Assembly (NCBI GenBank): GCA_940671915.1
Contig: CALNVZ010003435.1
Span: 2,300,752 to 2,364,751 of the forward strand
Source of the DNA: Paracentrotus lividus
Taxonomy: Eukaryota; Echinodermata; Echinoidea; Camarodonta; Echinidae
Length of the DNA: 64,000 bases
Direction: 5' to 3'
A program made the position numbers and the translations under genes. This document shows positions 50,832 to 61,390 of the stretch, in pieces (within the stretch, counting starts at the first letter, position 1; each line of letters opens with the position of its first letter). The notes beneath the pieces were generated by a model, which worked only from the letters and a program-made list of their open reading frames with translations, was not told where the DNA came from and ran no database searches.

Positions 50832-50861
50832 ATGGCGGAGAAAGCGTCTCCTCATAAAAAG
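50832..50861 (+). CDS. First coding exon of unidentified host gene (10 codons)
   Basis: ATG lies in a strong context (A at -3, G at +4; CAGCATGG). Ten codons read MAEKASPHKK, and the exon ends exactly at AAAAAG|GTGAGC, a consensus donor in phase 0. The start was chosen over upstream in-frame codons because those lack ATG. The N terminus is short, basic and Ser/Lys-rich, with no signal peptide. It joins in phase to the exon at 63,244 across a 12.4-kb intron that holds the LINE and DIRS fossil. The product is not recognised. Confidence 0.7.
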
Positions 50862-52692
50862 GTGAGCCGAAGTTTTATATCATTTCTCAGAAATCACAAT
50901 CCTAATCCTTATGTTTTGTGGATACATTGTATGGACATATTTTGTAAGTACATACATGTGTAGGGTGCCAGTAATTACAAAGTTATCATTAGCGCCTGCA
51001 TGAATTGACCTCGTGGATTGCTAACAAACTGTATATTTGCCATTTAATTAATCTTGAGCAATATTAAAAATTCAAGCAGTCCAGAGGGTGTTACATGTAA
51101 TAATAACAAACATATTATTGAGCACTTGTACATATTGGCCTTGATTTGCTTATGTGCAGAATTATTTCAAAATAAAGAGAGTAAGATATATTTGAATGTC
51201 TTATGCTAAGAATGCTAAGAGCTGAAATTAAGTTTGAAACTTATTTTGATAAAGCCTTTCTGGCACTTTATAAATGTGTACGGTTCACCATTAGTAGGAA
51301 TACATGTACATATATTTCATATATTTCAGTTAAATTATGTACCCACCTTTGCAATAAACATGTAGACAAACCCCAACTTATAATGTTGCTAATGAGGTTA
51401 TTGCCTTTCAAATCTGCAATATAAAACCAACACCAACCATACTTATATATTTTTTTATGAAAGAAAAAATAATTAGGACGCATGGTCTAATCACCCAGTT
51501 TTTATTTCCTTAAAAATGACTATTGTGTGATCTTTCTAGAGAATCTCGTTATGCCTGTTTGTAATTGCCCATTGGAGCTAGCCCACACCTGCTAATTTCC
51601 ACAACTCACAGTAAAAATCATCCCTCATTGATCATGAAGATAATATAACTAGAGCTGTTTGCTCTCCATAGTTCAGCCATCCGCCTTTCATGGAAAAGCT
51701 CATTAGTGTTTTGTTATTGATTGCCTTTGCTGATTCATCTGGCTAAATTTGCATTTTGAGCTGCAGTAATTACAGTGCCCACTGGCTAGCTGTATTTTAT
51801 ACATGTACTTTGATGTGTGAAATATGTAATTTGTAGTCCCATTATGAGTGCACAAATGCTCCTTGTATCATGAATTGAATACTGAAAGGTTATACATGTA
51901 TATCAAACAATCAAATGACGTAAATTAAAAATACATACATAATTTGTTACTGAAACATTGTTTATGAAACATTTCAACTAGTATTTTGGAATTTTATTTA
52001 TGTGAGGGTTCTTCTTCTGTGTGATTATATGGGCCAACTGAATTATTGAGCAAATGATCACTGTGTGGTGAAGGTGATGGTCAAACTTTCACTTCAGAGG
52101 TACAGTAAGCTGAATATACATATGTAGCTATCTTTCCAGAGCAAAGCTGAGGAAAGATAGTACATCCAGCTTGCCGAGGAAGTGATAGTTTGCATCGCCA
52201 CCTGAAATCTAGAGGTAATTTTACATGTATGCTTTATGTTCCACATCTGAAGCCGTTTCATGGGGGAAAACCAATATTTTGGAACCAAATTCAAGGTTTT
52301 CTTGTGACATCACAAATGAATTTTATCTGTCACTGCATGTGCTTGAGAAAGATTTTTAAAAAAATATTCAAAAAAAGCAAATGGCAATTCACTCCTTTTT
52401 CAGGGAAACTCAAAAAGTACCATCACCACTACTGATGATTGATGATGGGGGAAACTACAATTTATCACGTTGACTTTTGACCTATCCTAATATTGCAAGA
52501 TTTTACATGTACATTGTATATGCACTGGAGACATGTAGGCTACAATGTAAATCTTCAATGGAACCTCCATGTTTTGAAATATGTAGAACAGTAAAATTGC
52601 ATACAGGCAGATTTACAATGATTTTAAACGATATAATTGCGTTTCCGGTTTGGCAACTGAAGTGGTATTTGGCGAAATAGGTAGATAATTAA
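50862..52692. other. Proximal part of host intron 1, nothing recognised
   Basis: AT-rich intronic DNA after the GTGAGC donor. No repeats with clear ends and no further exon were identified. Short open frames near 51,200-51,480 on both strands have random composition. Confidence 0.5.
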
Positions 52693-53117
52693 AGTCCCCC
52701 GCAACTCGGAGATCGTGGGGAATGCGCGTTTTTCCTGAGCTCCATTGACTCGTACACAATCGACAGTGGCTTACGCATAGGTCGGACTACTGGGGATTAA
52801 CATTCGGACAGCACGAACATGACGAGGTTTACCGAACTCAGTCAGTAAATAGGGTCAGTAGCTTCGTCCTCAACAATTCTTAGTTTCTAGACTCTCAACG
52901 GGTCTCTTCGTATTAATTCAAAGAGAGGACTTGTATAATGCTCCATGTCAAAAACAAAACATAGGTTATATTTACTTCGGACTTCTGGTTAGTTAGTCTA
53001 GCCATGACGGATTAAAGGATTAGCTCCAGACACCCTGTCGCCAGGCTCTGATTGGAATGTTATCATTTCATCCGAGATAAGGGTGCATTCCCCATGTTTT
53101 ATCAATTATACGTCCCT
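52693..53117. mobile_element. Possible old TTAA-flanked element
   Basis: A GC-richer island lies between TTAA at 52,689-52,692 and 53,118-53,121. Terminal identity is limited to a few bases, but GTGGGGAATGC on the left and, read inward, ATGGGGAATGC on the right lie 20-30 bp inside the two ends. Probably a decayed inverted-repeat element; lower confidence than the others. Confidence 0.45.
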
Positions 53118-53121
53118 TTAA

Positions 53122-53820
53122 TATCCTGCTTTATTTATCATTTTATTTTGTTTTAGCACCCTTGATAAGTTACAATGTATCATGTATTAGACAGTGAACA
53201 TTACATCATGTGTATTTTAAACAGTATTCACAATTGAATTTTCCATGGAACTTTACAGCACTTGAACAATGATTGCTTAGTGGCCATGTGTTTTGAACTC
53301 GCCACCAAAAAAGGGTGGTTTTGTTACGCTTTTCCAAATTTTGTTTCAGTTAACGTATGATATCATGGCTAAATAGAGGGGTATTACCATGAAATTGGTG
53401 TTATTTCAAAGCTGAATGCAAGCTCTATCAGACCTGTGAATTTGAACGTACTCGCACTTGAAATCGCGAAACGGCACGCGATAGAATACGAAAAGGCAGG
53501 GTGGTTGAGGTGGGGGGGGGGGGGGTAAGAGGTACACACAAAGTCTATGGGATTTCACATCCTCCTGTGCATTCGAAACATTATAACCTTGATAACTTCA
53601 TGGATATTTATTTTTGTGGTGTGAACTTTTAGGACTTTATAACTTAGAGTCTTGTGCATCTTTTGACACCATAGTTATAAGGTTCCAGCCATTTACTAAT
53701 GCGCAGTTCCGAAAATCGCCGAGGTGCGCGCCATTAAAATGACAATTTCACCATTGACTGTGTATTGTACATGTATATAAAAGTAACTCAATACAGTTCC
53801 TGTTACGTTATATTATGTTA
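53122..53820. other. Intronic, includes unexplained CpG-rich patch
   Basis: The interval at about 53,280-53,745 has CpG-rich words (GAAATCGCGAAACGGCACGC, CGCCGAGGTGCGCGCC) and a G14-type run (53,511-53,525) unlike its AT-rich surroundings. No termini or frame could be defined. Confidence 0.4.
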
Positions 53821-54954
53821 TAATATATAAATGATATTATACACTCATCAACATTATTCTCGTATTCCCTTTTTGCTGATGATACCAGTCTGCTGGTGAC
53901 TGATAGGACAGTAGAAAACTTGTTACGAGTTGCAAATCTAGAAATTAAGAAATTGTATGCATGGTTTTGTTGTAATAAGCTGTTGTTGAATCTTCAAATT
54001 TTCCGTTCAAAGGGAAAAAAACTTCCAGATCGTATAACTTGTCTTCAAATAGGGGGCCATGATGTCGAACCTAGTGCAAATGTGTTCCTCGGGTTATGTA
54101 TAGATGAGCACTTATCTTGGAAAAAACATTTAGATATCGCTGCACAAGGTGTCTCGCAGTGTAGGTGTTATTTATAGTTAAATTTATTTTACCTGAAATG
54201 ATATTGATAACAATATCACATAGTATATTCTACCCTACTTGAATTATTGTAATGTTGCTTGGGAAACACTTTCAAGTCATATCTTGATAAGTTGAGAGTA
54301 TTGCAGAAGAAGCAGTACGACTTATAACTAATTCTCATTATATACATCACTCGAGTTCTCCGTTATTCCATCGTCTGAAAATGTTGCCACTTAAGTGAAC
54401 TTGTGTTGTTCAATTGTGTACTGTTATGTTCAAACTGCAATCAATTCTCATGAGTGTACGTTGACAAAGTTATTTCTTAAGATTCTCAAATTCATAACTA
54501 TAAATCCCGTCAAAGGGGTCTTATTCATCAGCTCTTTGCAGAACAAATGTCACTCTGACCTCCTTTCATATATCCTGCATTAAAGCATGGAACAGTTTGC
54601 CTGTTGAAATAAAAAATAGTACAACTCTTTCTATGTTCAAAAAGTTATCCAAAACTTACTTTCTTGAAAGATTATGATGATTTTCCTTCAATTTGTATTC
54701 TAATATTTGTTACATTTAAACTAGGACCTACTCATCAATGTGAAGTGTGTGTGTGTGTGTGTGTGGTGTGTGTGTGTGTTGTGTTGTGTGTGTGTGTGTG
54801 TGTGTGTGGCATGTTTCTGTGTTTGCATACGTGTCTCTTTTGATAATTTACTAGTTTAGCTCAACATTTTTACCTTAAATATTCATGTTTATGTATCGCT
54901 GTTTACATTGTTTTGTGTAGATTAGTATCTTCTATATATCATGTAATTTACTTC
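53821..54954 (+). mobile_element. 5'-truncated LINE (CR1/Jockey-like), 5' part before DIRS insertion
   Basis: The sequence reads in frame from about 53,824: YINDI, then FADDTSLLV, the catalytic RT palm motif with the FADD aspartates. A 'thumb'-like stretch follows, with AWFCCNKLLLNLQ (residues about 25-37 after FADD) and FLGLCIDEHLSWKKH. This FADD...N..K(L)..N..K..FLG..ID..L.W..H order is typical of CR1/Jockey-group LINEs. A stop at 54,175 and frame changes after it break the frame. Further on, NSTTL-type and SMFKKLSK-YFLE-like residues near 54,630-54,675 mark the usual ORF2 C terminus. The 3' untranslated region starts near 54,680 and contains a TG microsatellite. Everything upstream of the RT palm is missing, as in most 5'-truncated copies. 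The 3' end resumes at 61,186. Confidence 0.8.
54745..54809. repeat. (TG)n microsatellite in LINE 3' UTR
   Basis: About 65 bp of TG dinucleotides with a few interruptions. Confidence 0.95.
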
Positions 54955-55130
54955 ATAGAACTATATACATTTGCCTACCATTGCTATTTGACCTCAAATC
55001 GCCGCAAACCGAAATTTACACCGAAATTTTTGCCCTATCATTCGCCTATTCCCCCCACCCATTGAATAGCGCCTCCATTGACAGAGATGCGGCCGAAAGC
55101 GATCCATAACACTTCCTCTATCTCTTCGCC
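54955..55130 (+). repeat. DIRS left inverted terminal repeat
   Basis: Runs from the ATAGAACTATATACATTTGC end through GCCTACCATTGCTATTTGAC and GATGCGGCCGAAAGCGATCC. It matches the right repeat in inverted orientation over about 170 bp with only a few small differences. Confidence 0.9.
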
Positions 55131-56051
55131 TCCGTCGAGATAAGTCGTGTATTTTTGCCCGCGCCAAAAATAGCGTGTTTTTCTCCCTTTTGGGACTTCC
55201 TTGCGGTGTTTGCGAGGTTATTTTGCTCAGGATAATCTTTTGAGTATTTTGAGCTCTCCTTTTTGGTCTGGTCTTTTGGTTTTACCGAGATTTGTAGTTT
55301 TTTATCTCTCGGTGATCGTTTATTTTCACGCTCTCTCTTCCCGTAGACTTCGTACGTTCATTACTGCGTGTATGTTATACGTGTCGTGGTTTACGTTTGA
55401 GTGTTGTGTGTGTTGCGGGCACAGAGTTTTTGCTGCCTTTTTTTTGATAGACCCGCCTATTTACCCCCTTTTTTGTGTATTAACACCTTTCTCTCTCTTT
55501 TATTTTACAGATTCATCTTGTCTAATTTTCTCTCTGCGCCCACTTTCATTTAGAAGGAAGCGGGGGAAGAAATTAGCGAGCAAGCGTGTGTTTCTTCGGA
55601 GAAGTCCCCCCTTGCGGGGGTGAGAGGCTTGTCGTTCGAGGAGGCGTTGGACGCTGTCCCTCCGCCTTCTTCACAACCTCGAATTCGGTGAGTATTATTG
55701 GGTCAACACCGGCGGATAAAGCTAGCTGCTCGGAATTTCGTGGTCCCTCAGAGTAGGGACCGTGATCTGACCGACGGGACTGGCGGCGTCCAGGACGATG
55801 ACGATTACGGCCCTCGCGCCGGACTACCGATAGTCCTTTGCGCGTGACGTTCAACGGGAGATCTAAAACGGTTATACATCGGTTTCACAACCGGTGGCCG
55901 GTTCTCTGGTTAATTCAGTACTGGCTGAAGGCGCCGGGTTCATTTCTCTCACGGTGCCGAATCCCATTGTGCCTCTGGCTTCGCTGGCATAACCGGATCG
56001 AGCTCGGTTTCTATATCGAGTTTGTCCGGACCGGATATCGGCGCCGTACCC
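55131..56051 (+). other. DIRS 5' internal region (fossil)
   Basis: The region between the left inverted repeat and the tandem repeats corresponds in position to the leader and gag-like part of DIRS elements. Gag proteins of this order are poorly conserved and I cannot recognise one here. Confidence 0.5.
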
Positions 56052-56770
56052 TTAACTGAGGTAAATCGGATCCGCGAGTCGGTTTTCCGTACCGGTTTTG
56101 GGGTTGAGTACCGTTCAAGCGGACCTATATCCTCGGATAGTAGGCCGCTTGTCGGTTACTCACTAGCCCGGATGACATGTCCAGAGCTTCGCTCTGTTAC
56201 TTGTCGGCGGATATCCGGCAGAACGGACGTTCCCGACCATATCCGGTCCGCCACCTTTGGTGGGGGGTCCGTCTCTTTCCGTTTTCATACGGACATCGGC
56301 ACCTTGTCTCCTTAACTGAGGTAAATCGGATCCGCAAGTCGGTTTCGTACCGGTTTTTGGGAGTGTATACCGTCCAATGCGGACCTGTATCCTCGGATAG
56401 TAGGCGCGACGTTGGTTCCTCACTAGCGCTGCTGACACGTTCGTCAAGCCGTCGCTTTGTTACTTGTCGGCGGATATCCGGCAGAGCGGGACGTCCCCGA
56501 CCATATTCCGGTCGCCCACCTTTGGTGGGGGGGGGGGTCTGTCTCTCTTCCTTTTTCATACGGATATCGCGCCCGTTCCTTAACTGAGGTAATTCGGATC
56601 GCAGGTCGTTTCCGTACCGGGTTGGGAGTATATACCGTCCAATGCGGACCTGTATCCTCTGATAGTAGGCCGCAATTGGTTCCTCACTAGCGCGGCTGCG
56701 ACTGACACAGTCCAAAGCCGCGCTTTGTTTCTTGTCAGCGGGTATCCGGTAAAGCGGGATGTCTCTCTCT
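56052..56770 (+). repeat. ~265-bp tandem repeat inside the DIRS fossil
   Basis: Units begin TTAACTGAGGTAA(A/T)TCGGAT at 56,052, 56,312 and 56,580, giving spacings of 260 and 268 bp. The third unit is partial. Shared landmarks in each unit are CGTACCGG, GGACCT(G/A)TATCCTC, GATAGTAGGC, TTCTTGTC/TACTTGTCGGCGG and, in the first two, CCACCTTTGGTGGGGGG. Unit divergence is moderate, so the array predates much of the later decay. Confidence 0.85.
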
Positions 56771-58199
56771 CCGGTTTTATTCTCGGAGTGTGTCCCCTTC
56801 CTTTTCGGATACTACGTCGTTGAGGCGTGAAGGTTTTTCGGATCCCGTTCCGTTTTCTTTCGGAACAGGGTCCGTTATAGGCGGGCTTTTCTTTTTGAAG
56901 CCTACCCCGTCTTCAGATCGTTTTCTTTCGGATCGCCACCCTGCATGCTGAGGCGGGCCCTTCCGTAGTGAAGCGTCGTAGACTTGCTTTTCCGGATCCC
57001 GATCCGGTTCCCGCGGGGTTCAGTGCCCCTTTACAGGCGGGCACTTCGGTTTCAGAGCGACTTCGTTCGTTTCGAATCCGGATCCGGTTTTTCGATAGGA
57101 ACTCTGTCCCCCTCAGGTTGGCACTTCCTTTTCGGGTAGACATCAACTCTCGGATGCCATTCGGGTAGTGGGGTGTACCTCCGGAGTTTCGCAAGTGGTT
57201 AAAGCGTTACGTCACCACTTCCGATTCACCTCTATGGATGGTTCCCTCCTCCTTGTGAGAGTTGGATGCTTCTCGTCAAACGATGAGATCTTTTCGGTTG
57301 GATTCTCACGACTCATGTTGAATCTCATCTGATCCCTTGTACCGCCTTTCGTTTGGTTGATACGCGGGATCTCTCCCGGGTTAATACTTCGTTGGATATT
57401 TTGTCTGACAAAGGTGTACCTGAAGTCTTGGTAGAGCTTCCTGTGACGAAGCGAGTCACAGGCTTATTCCCTTTCTTTCGTTCCAGAGGTCGGAAGTACC
57501 CCTGAAACTTCGGAGGGGCTTTAAGTTTCTTTTCGTTAGGTCGAAGTTTTACGTCCTTTCAGCTTTGAGTACAGGATTACCTTTTGTAATCTGACTATCC
57601 GATTTTGACTTTCATCCACGAGTTGGGCCTTTCTCCGCCAGTTCGGGTCGAGATTCTCCTGGCCCCTAGAGAATTTTGTGGCTACATCCTCCTTGTTGGA
57701 TGATGCCCGTAGAGTTCATATGCTTGAAGATTCTTCATTTCAAGCAATCCCTCACCGGATATGGTCAGGATTTTGACGTGACCTCCCCCCCTTCCTTACG
57801 GGTGCAACTTGGCAGACGTTTTGCAAATTGAAGTTGACTCACGTTAGAAGGCCCAGGAATTGTCTACATTTCTTAGAGATGTTTGTCAGGCCCCATCGTC
57901 TTTTAGGTCTGTTTTCCTGGCTTCTTCAAAGCTCCTCCTTTCAGGAAGGGCAAGAAGAAGAAGGACAAGAGGGTTTTTCCGTTCCTCTCGGTCGCGTGGC
58001 TGCTGCTCCTACTCAGGATCGTAGGGTAACCGTCTTCTCCTGATTCTTATGATCGTCTGGTGCTTTTCAAACCAGTCTCCTCGTCGAGGACGTGGAGGTG
58101 TAGGGGCTTTTCCCGAGGCTTCGCGAAGAATCAGCCCTTTTCGTCGGGACGGGAAGCTTTTTCCAGATGACTTCCCGAGTTCGCTTGGAGATCCGGTGG

Positions 58200-59500
58200 G
58201 TGATCGACTTCGGAGGTTTCTTCCGACTTGGAAGTCGATCACGGTCGATGTCTTTGTCCTCGCCGTGATCAAGAACGGTCTTCGGACATTTCTAGTAGAG
58301 CCTTTTCCGAGGGGTTTTATCCGAAATCGATCACCGCCACATTGATCCTTTTCAGGAACTTATTTCTCAGACGGACGGGTGAGGGATCACGATTTTCTGT
58401 GTCTCTCCCCCGTTTTTGTGACCCCAATCGTTCAGGCTCGCTCAGGATGATCCTCATTATGAAGAGGATCATCAGGCACATCGCAAAGTCACTTTCAAGA
58501 TGGACTTTTGACCTCTATTCTTCCTGCTCTCGGTCAGGTCGACTTTGCGGTGTCTCTCTCGACCTGAACGATGCCTTCTTCCACATCCATTAGACCTTCG
58601 TCGAGGGATCTTTTGGGATTGTGCTATAGGAAAGGACTCTTTTCGCTTCAAAGCCCTTCTTTTGGTCTTTGTCCCGCTCCCAGAGTCTTCACCAGGGTGT
58701 TTTCGGCGTTTGATGTCTTTCCTCAGAGGCAAGGACCTTCGGATTTTAGCTTTCTTGGACGATTGGCTTCTCGTCGCCCTTTCGGAGGTCCTGCTTTCAC
58801 ACCATTTTTCGATGTTAGTGAAAACGACCGAGATTTTGGGATTCATGATAAACTGGTCCAAGTCGGATTTAGTTCCCTCCCGAACTCCGATCTACTTGGA
58901 GGCCCGTTAGTATTAAGAATCAACTGGCTCGGCCGAGCCTTGAGAGGATTGAAGCTCTGGTCAGTCTTATCAGGTCCCTCCTGAGCATGCGGAGGGTTCG
59001 AGCCGAGGTTTGTTTGAGATGGCTGGGGTTTTTAGCCAGCCTGGTGGACTTCTTGCCAATTTGTCGTCTCTTTATGAGACCTTTCCGTGCTGCATCTCCT
59101 GAAGTTTTTCAGGGGCCGAACCTCAGCTCCCTCTGGTCTGGTTTTTCTTTGACGGTAGAGATCAAGAAGCTTCTCTCTCCGTGGACGAACCGTACCTTCT
59201 TCAGGAGAAGAGATTCAAAGACCCTCTTCACTCGATTACAGTGACACAGAACGAGTCTCTTCGAGGTTGGGGGGGGGGCCATTGTCAAGGTCGGATGGTT
59301 TCCGGATCTTGGGTCCTCCCGAGGCCGCTGCTTCACTTTAACTTCTGGAACTTGTCGGTTCTGTTTATCCCTTCAACGTTTTTCGCGGCCTTTTTGTGGG
59401 CCGTCGGTGTTGATTCTCACGGACAAACCTTCGGAGAGGCCTACATCAACAAACAGGAGGGACACACTCTTTGGAGTTGATCGAGGTAGCGTTCCTCTTT
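58200..59500 (+). pseudogene. DIRS reverse transcriptase / RNase H remnant (fossil)
   Basis: Recognisable landmarks in order are DLNDAFFHIH at 58,561-58,590 (RT motif with the first catalytic Asp, DIRS/Ngaro style) and FLDDWL at 58,757-58,774 (the catalytic pair; the DDWL form is characteristic of this group). A GWGG...H segment near 59,260-59,290 and AYINKQ-G near 59,440-59,462 correspond to RNase H. The region is broken in several places. Family assignment rests on these motifs plus the element's architecture. Confidence 0.8.
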
Positions 59501-60199
59501 TGGGAATGGTGCAATCGGGGAGAGATCGTCCGGTTTGCCTCCACTCTCCAGGGGAGGACTTTCTGTTAGCAGACTTTCTATCCCTGGACAACAGACTTCC
59601 TCGGCTTTACTCCCGAGTCAGGGAGACTTCTGCTTTCTTTTGGACACGTTCCTCTTCTCTGGAAGGGTTGGAAGACTTTCGCTTTTCCACCATTCAAGTT
59701 GATCCTCTTTTTCTCAGGAAGTTCAGGGAGGATCAGACAACGGTGGTCTTGATTGCTCTCTACTGGCCGGGTCGGGCCGGGTTTTCAGGATCTTTTGCTC
59801 CTGTTAGCAGGAGAACGCTGCCCTTCAGGCCGTACCGGACTTAATTTCTCTTCCTTCGTCGGGGCTCTACATGCGAATCTATCGCCCCTTCTTTTAACTG
59901 CTTGGCCTCTTTCCGGCCAGACGGCTAGGGATGATGGCTTTTCAGACGCGAGCAGCTGAGCTGCTAGTTGGAAGTAGACTGAGGTCGACTAGGATTGTAT
60001 TCTTTTCGCGCCTTGGGCTTTCCTGGCCTGGTACGAACCTCTTGCAAGGTTCCCAGAGAGGCTCCTTTGCCCTCTTATTGCCGATTTTCCTTATTTCTCC
60101 AGCCTGGAGTTTCTCCATAACTTTTGGAGGCTTTGTTAAGCCACCGTTCGATGCCTTTTTACTCGATTTACCTGTTAAATCAGTCCTTCAAGACTAGTT

Positions 60200-60720
60200 T
60201 TCTCCTAGCAATAGTCTCTGGGCAAAGGAGGAGTTTCGCTACACGTTCTCTCAATATCACCTGGTCATAATTCGTTGGGAGAGATATGTGGTTCGTCTGA
60301 TTCCTTTCACATCCTTCATAGCTTAGAACCAAACAGCCTCGTCGGACTCTATCGAGTTCTTCAGTCGTCCTCTGGACAGGGTTCTCATCTTTCAGAAAGA
60401 CATTTTCTAGTGCCCCGTCAGGGCCCTCTTTTGGTTCGTCAAGTAGACTGAGAATCTTCGCACATCTTCACAGCTATTTGTTATTTCCCGTAAACCCATA
60501 AAGGGTTTTCTAGAGATATGTTATCCCGGTGGTTAGTCTCCGCAATCAAGACTGCGGGGGTGAAGGCCCTTGTAGGGGAACTTCTCCCAAGGCCCTTCAG
60601 ACCAGGAACATCAGCTCCTCTTGGCCCTATTTACTAGGGTAGTGGTGGAAGATATTTGCAAGGCGGCCTTTTTGGCGTTCTGCAAATTCTTTCACTCCTT
60701 TTACCTGAATGAAATTGGCT
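60200..60720 (+). pseudogene. DIRS tyrosine recombinase remnant (fossil)
   Basis: Near the 3' end, about 60,645-60,715, reads VVEDICKAAFLAF followed by FHSFYL. This matches the C-terminal 'DI..AA.W....F...Y' block that carries the tyrosine nucleophile in DIRS-type recombinases. The preceding sequence (YTFSQYHLVIIRWERY, near 60,240-60,285) is consistent with the N-terminal core-binding part. The frame is broken. Confidence 0.65.
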
Positions 60721-60827
60721 GCTAGTGAGGGTGTTTTTCTCCACCGCACCTCTCAAAGCAGCGGCGTCTCCCATAGTTTTCTTAACCGTTATAGTTGCCC
60801 TCCGATCTTTTGTCGGTGCTTGGTCGT

Positions 60828-60921
60828 AGCAATGGTAGGCAAATGTATAGTTCTATTGAAGTAAATCATAAAAATTACAATTAATTTTATTATTTAGATA
60901 TAGAAATATACATTTGCCTAC
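60828..60921 (-). repeat. DIRS internal complementary region (ICR)
   Basis: The first part (AGCAATGGTAGGCAAATGTA ... GAAGTAAAT, 60,828-60,866) is the reverse complement of the left element end (about 54,946-54,990). The second part (60,866-60,921, TCATAAAAATTACAATTAAT ... ACATTTGCCTAC) is the reverse complement of the right element end (about 61,129-61,182). It thus represents the two ends joined, as expected for the circle-junction template in the established DIRS-1 replication model. Confidence 0.9.
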
Positions 60922-60971
60922 AATCCCTCCCTCCGTCCCCCTTTCCGTTGCAACATACGGAAGTTTCTTTG

Positions 60972-61150
60972 GGGCGATAGAGTTAGAGGAAGTGTATTGG
61001 ATCGCTTTCGGCCGCATCCTCGTCAATGGAGGGCGCTATTCAATGGGGGGGGGGTAAATAGGCGATGATAGGGCAAAATTTCGGTGTATTTCGGTTTGCG
61101 GCGATTTGAGGTCAAATAGCAATGGTAGGCAAATGTATATTTCTATATCG
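60972..61150 (-). repeat. DIRS right inverted terminal repeat
   Basis: Inverted counterpart of the left repeat: GGATCGCTTTCGGCCGCATC, then GCGATTTGAGGTCAAATAGC, then AATGGTAGGCAAATGTATAT. Beyond it, an outer extension unique to the right end (61,141-61,185) is the part duplicated in the ICR. Confidence 0.9.
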
Positions 61151-61185
61151 TAAATAATAAAATTAGATTGTAATTTTTATGATTA

Positions 61186-61390
61186 ATGTAATTTACTTCC
61201 AGGCCCGCGCTAAACAAGCCTAGCTTCCAAAGGGGTCTAAAAATCATTTCATTTATGATGTACTCTAATTTGATAAGTTGCTTAATGTACTCATTATATA
61301 TTTTATATACACATATGTATATCAATATGATTGTATTGTGATGATTTTGGTTTTAAATAAACTTGAACTTAAACTTGAACTTGAACGTGA
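61186..61390 (+). mobile_element. LINE 3' end, resuming after the DIRS insertion
   Basis: Begins with ATGTAATTTACTTC, the same 14 bases that precede the DIRS at 54,941-54,954, and continues through GGTCTAAAAATCATTTCATT to an AATAAACTTGAACTTAAACT tail with reiterated ACTTGA units ending near 61,390. Short tandem tails are usual for CR1/L2-type LINEs. Position and tail support this being the other half of the LINE begun at 53,821. Confidence 0.7.

Larger units (their letters stand above)
54955..61185 (+). mobile_element. DIRS-type tyrosine-recombinase retrotransposon fossil
   Basis: About 6.2 kb, GC-rich against AT-rich surroundings, inserted in the LINE 3' untranslated region. It has all the structural marks of the DIRS order: inverted rather than direct terminal repeats (about 54,955-55,130 and 60,972-61,150), an internal complementary region at 60,828-60,921 made of the reverse complements of the two element ends, and plus-strand remnants in the usual order. 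These are a 5' gag-like region with tandem repeats, an RT/RNase H region (about 58,200-59,500) and a tyrosine-recombinase region (about 60,200-60,720). No integrase or aspartic protease signature of LTR elements was seen. The coding part is broken in many places (roughly ten or more), so this is a dead copy, moderately old, although its terminal repeats remain close to each other. Confidence 0.9.

Noticed and set aside
55573-56715. Several overlapping open frames on both strands in the 5' part of the DIRS
   Set aside because: They follow from GC-rich tandem repeats. None shows a conserved domain, so they are not listed as separate genes.
54955-61185. LTR retrotransposon or DNA transposon with long TIRs
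   Set aside because: The terminal repeats are inverted, not direct, and RT plus tyrosine-recombinase remnants and an internal complementary region are present. This fits the DIRS order and excludes a cut-and-paste transposon or LTR element.
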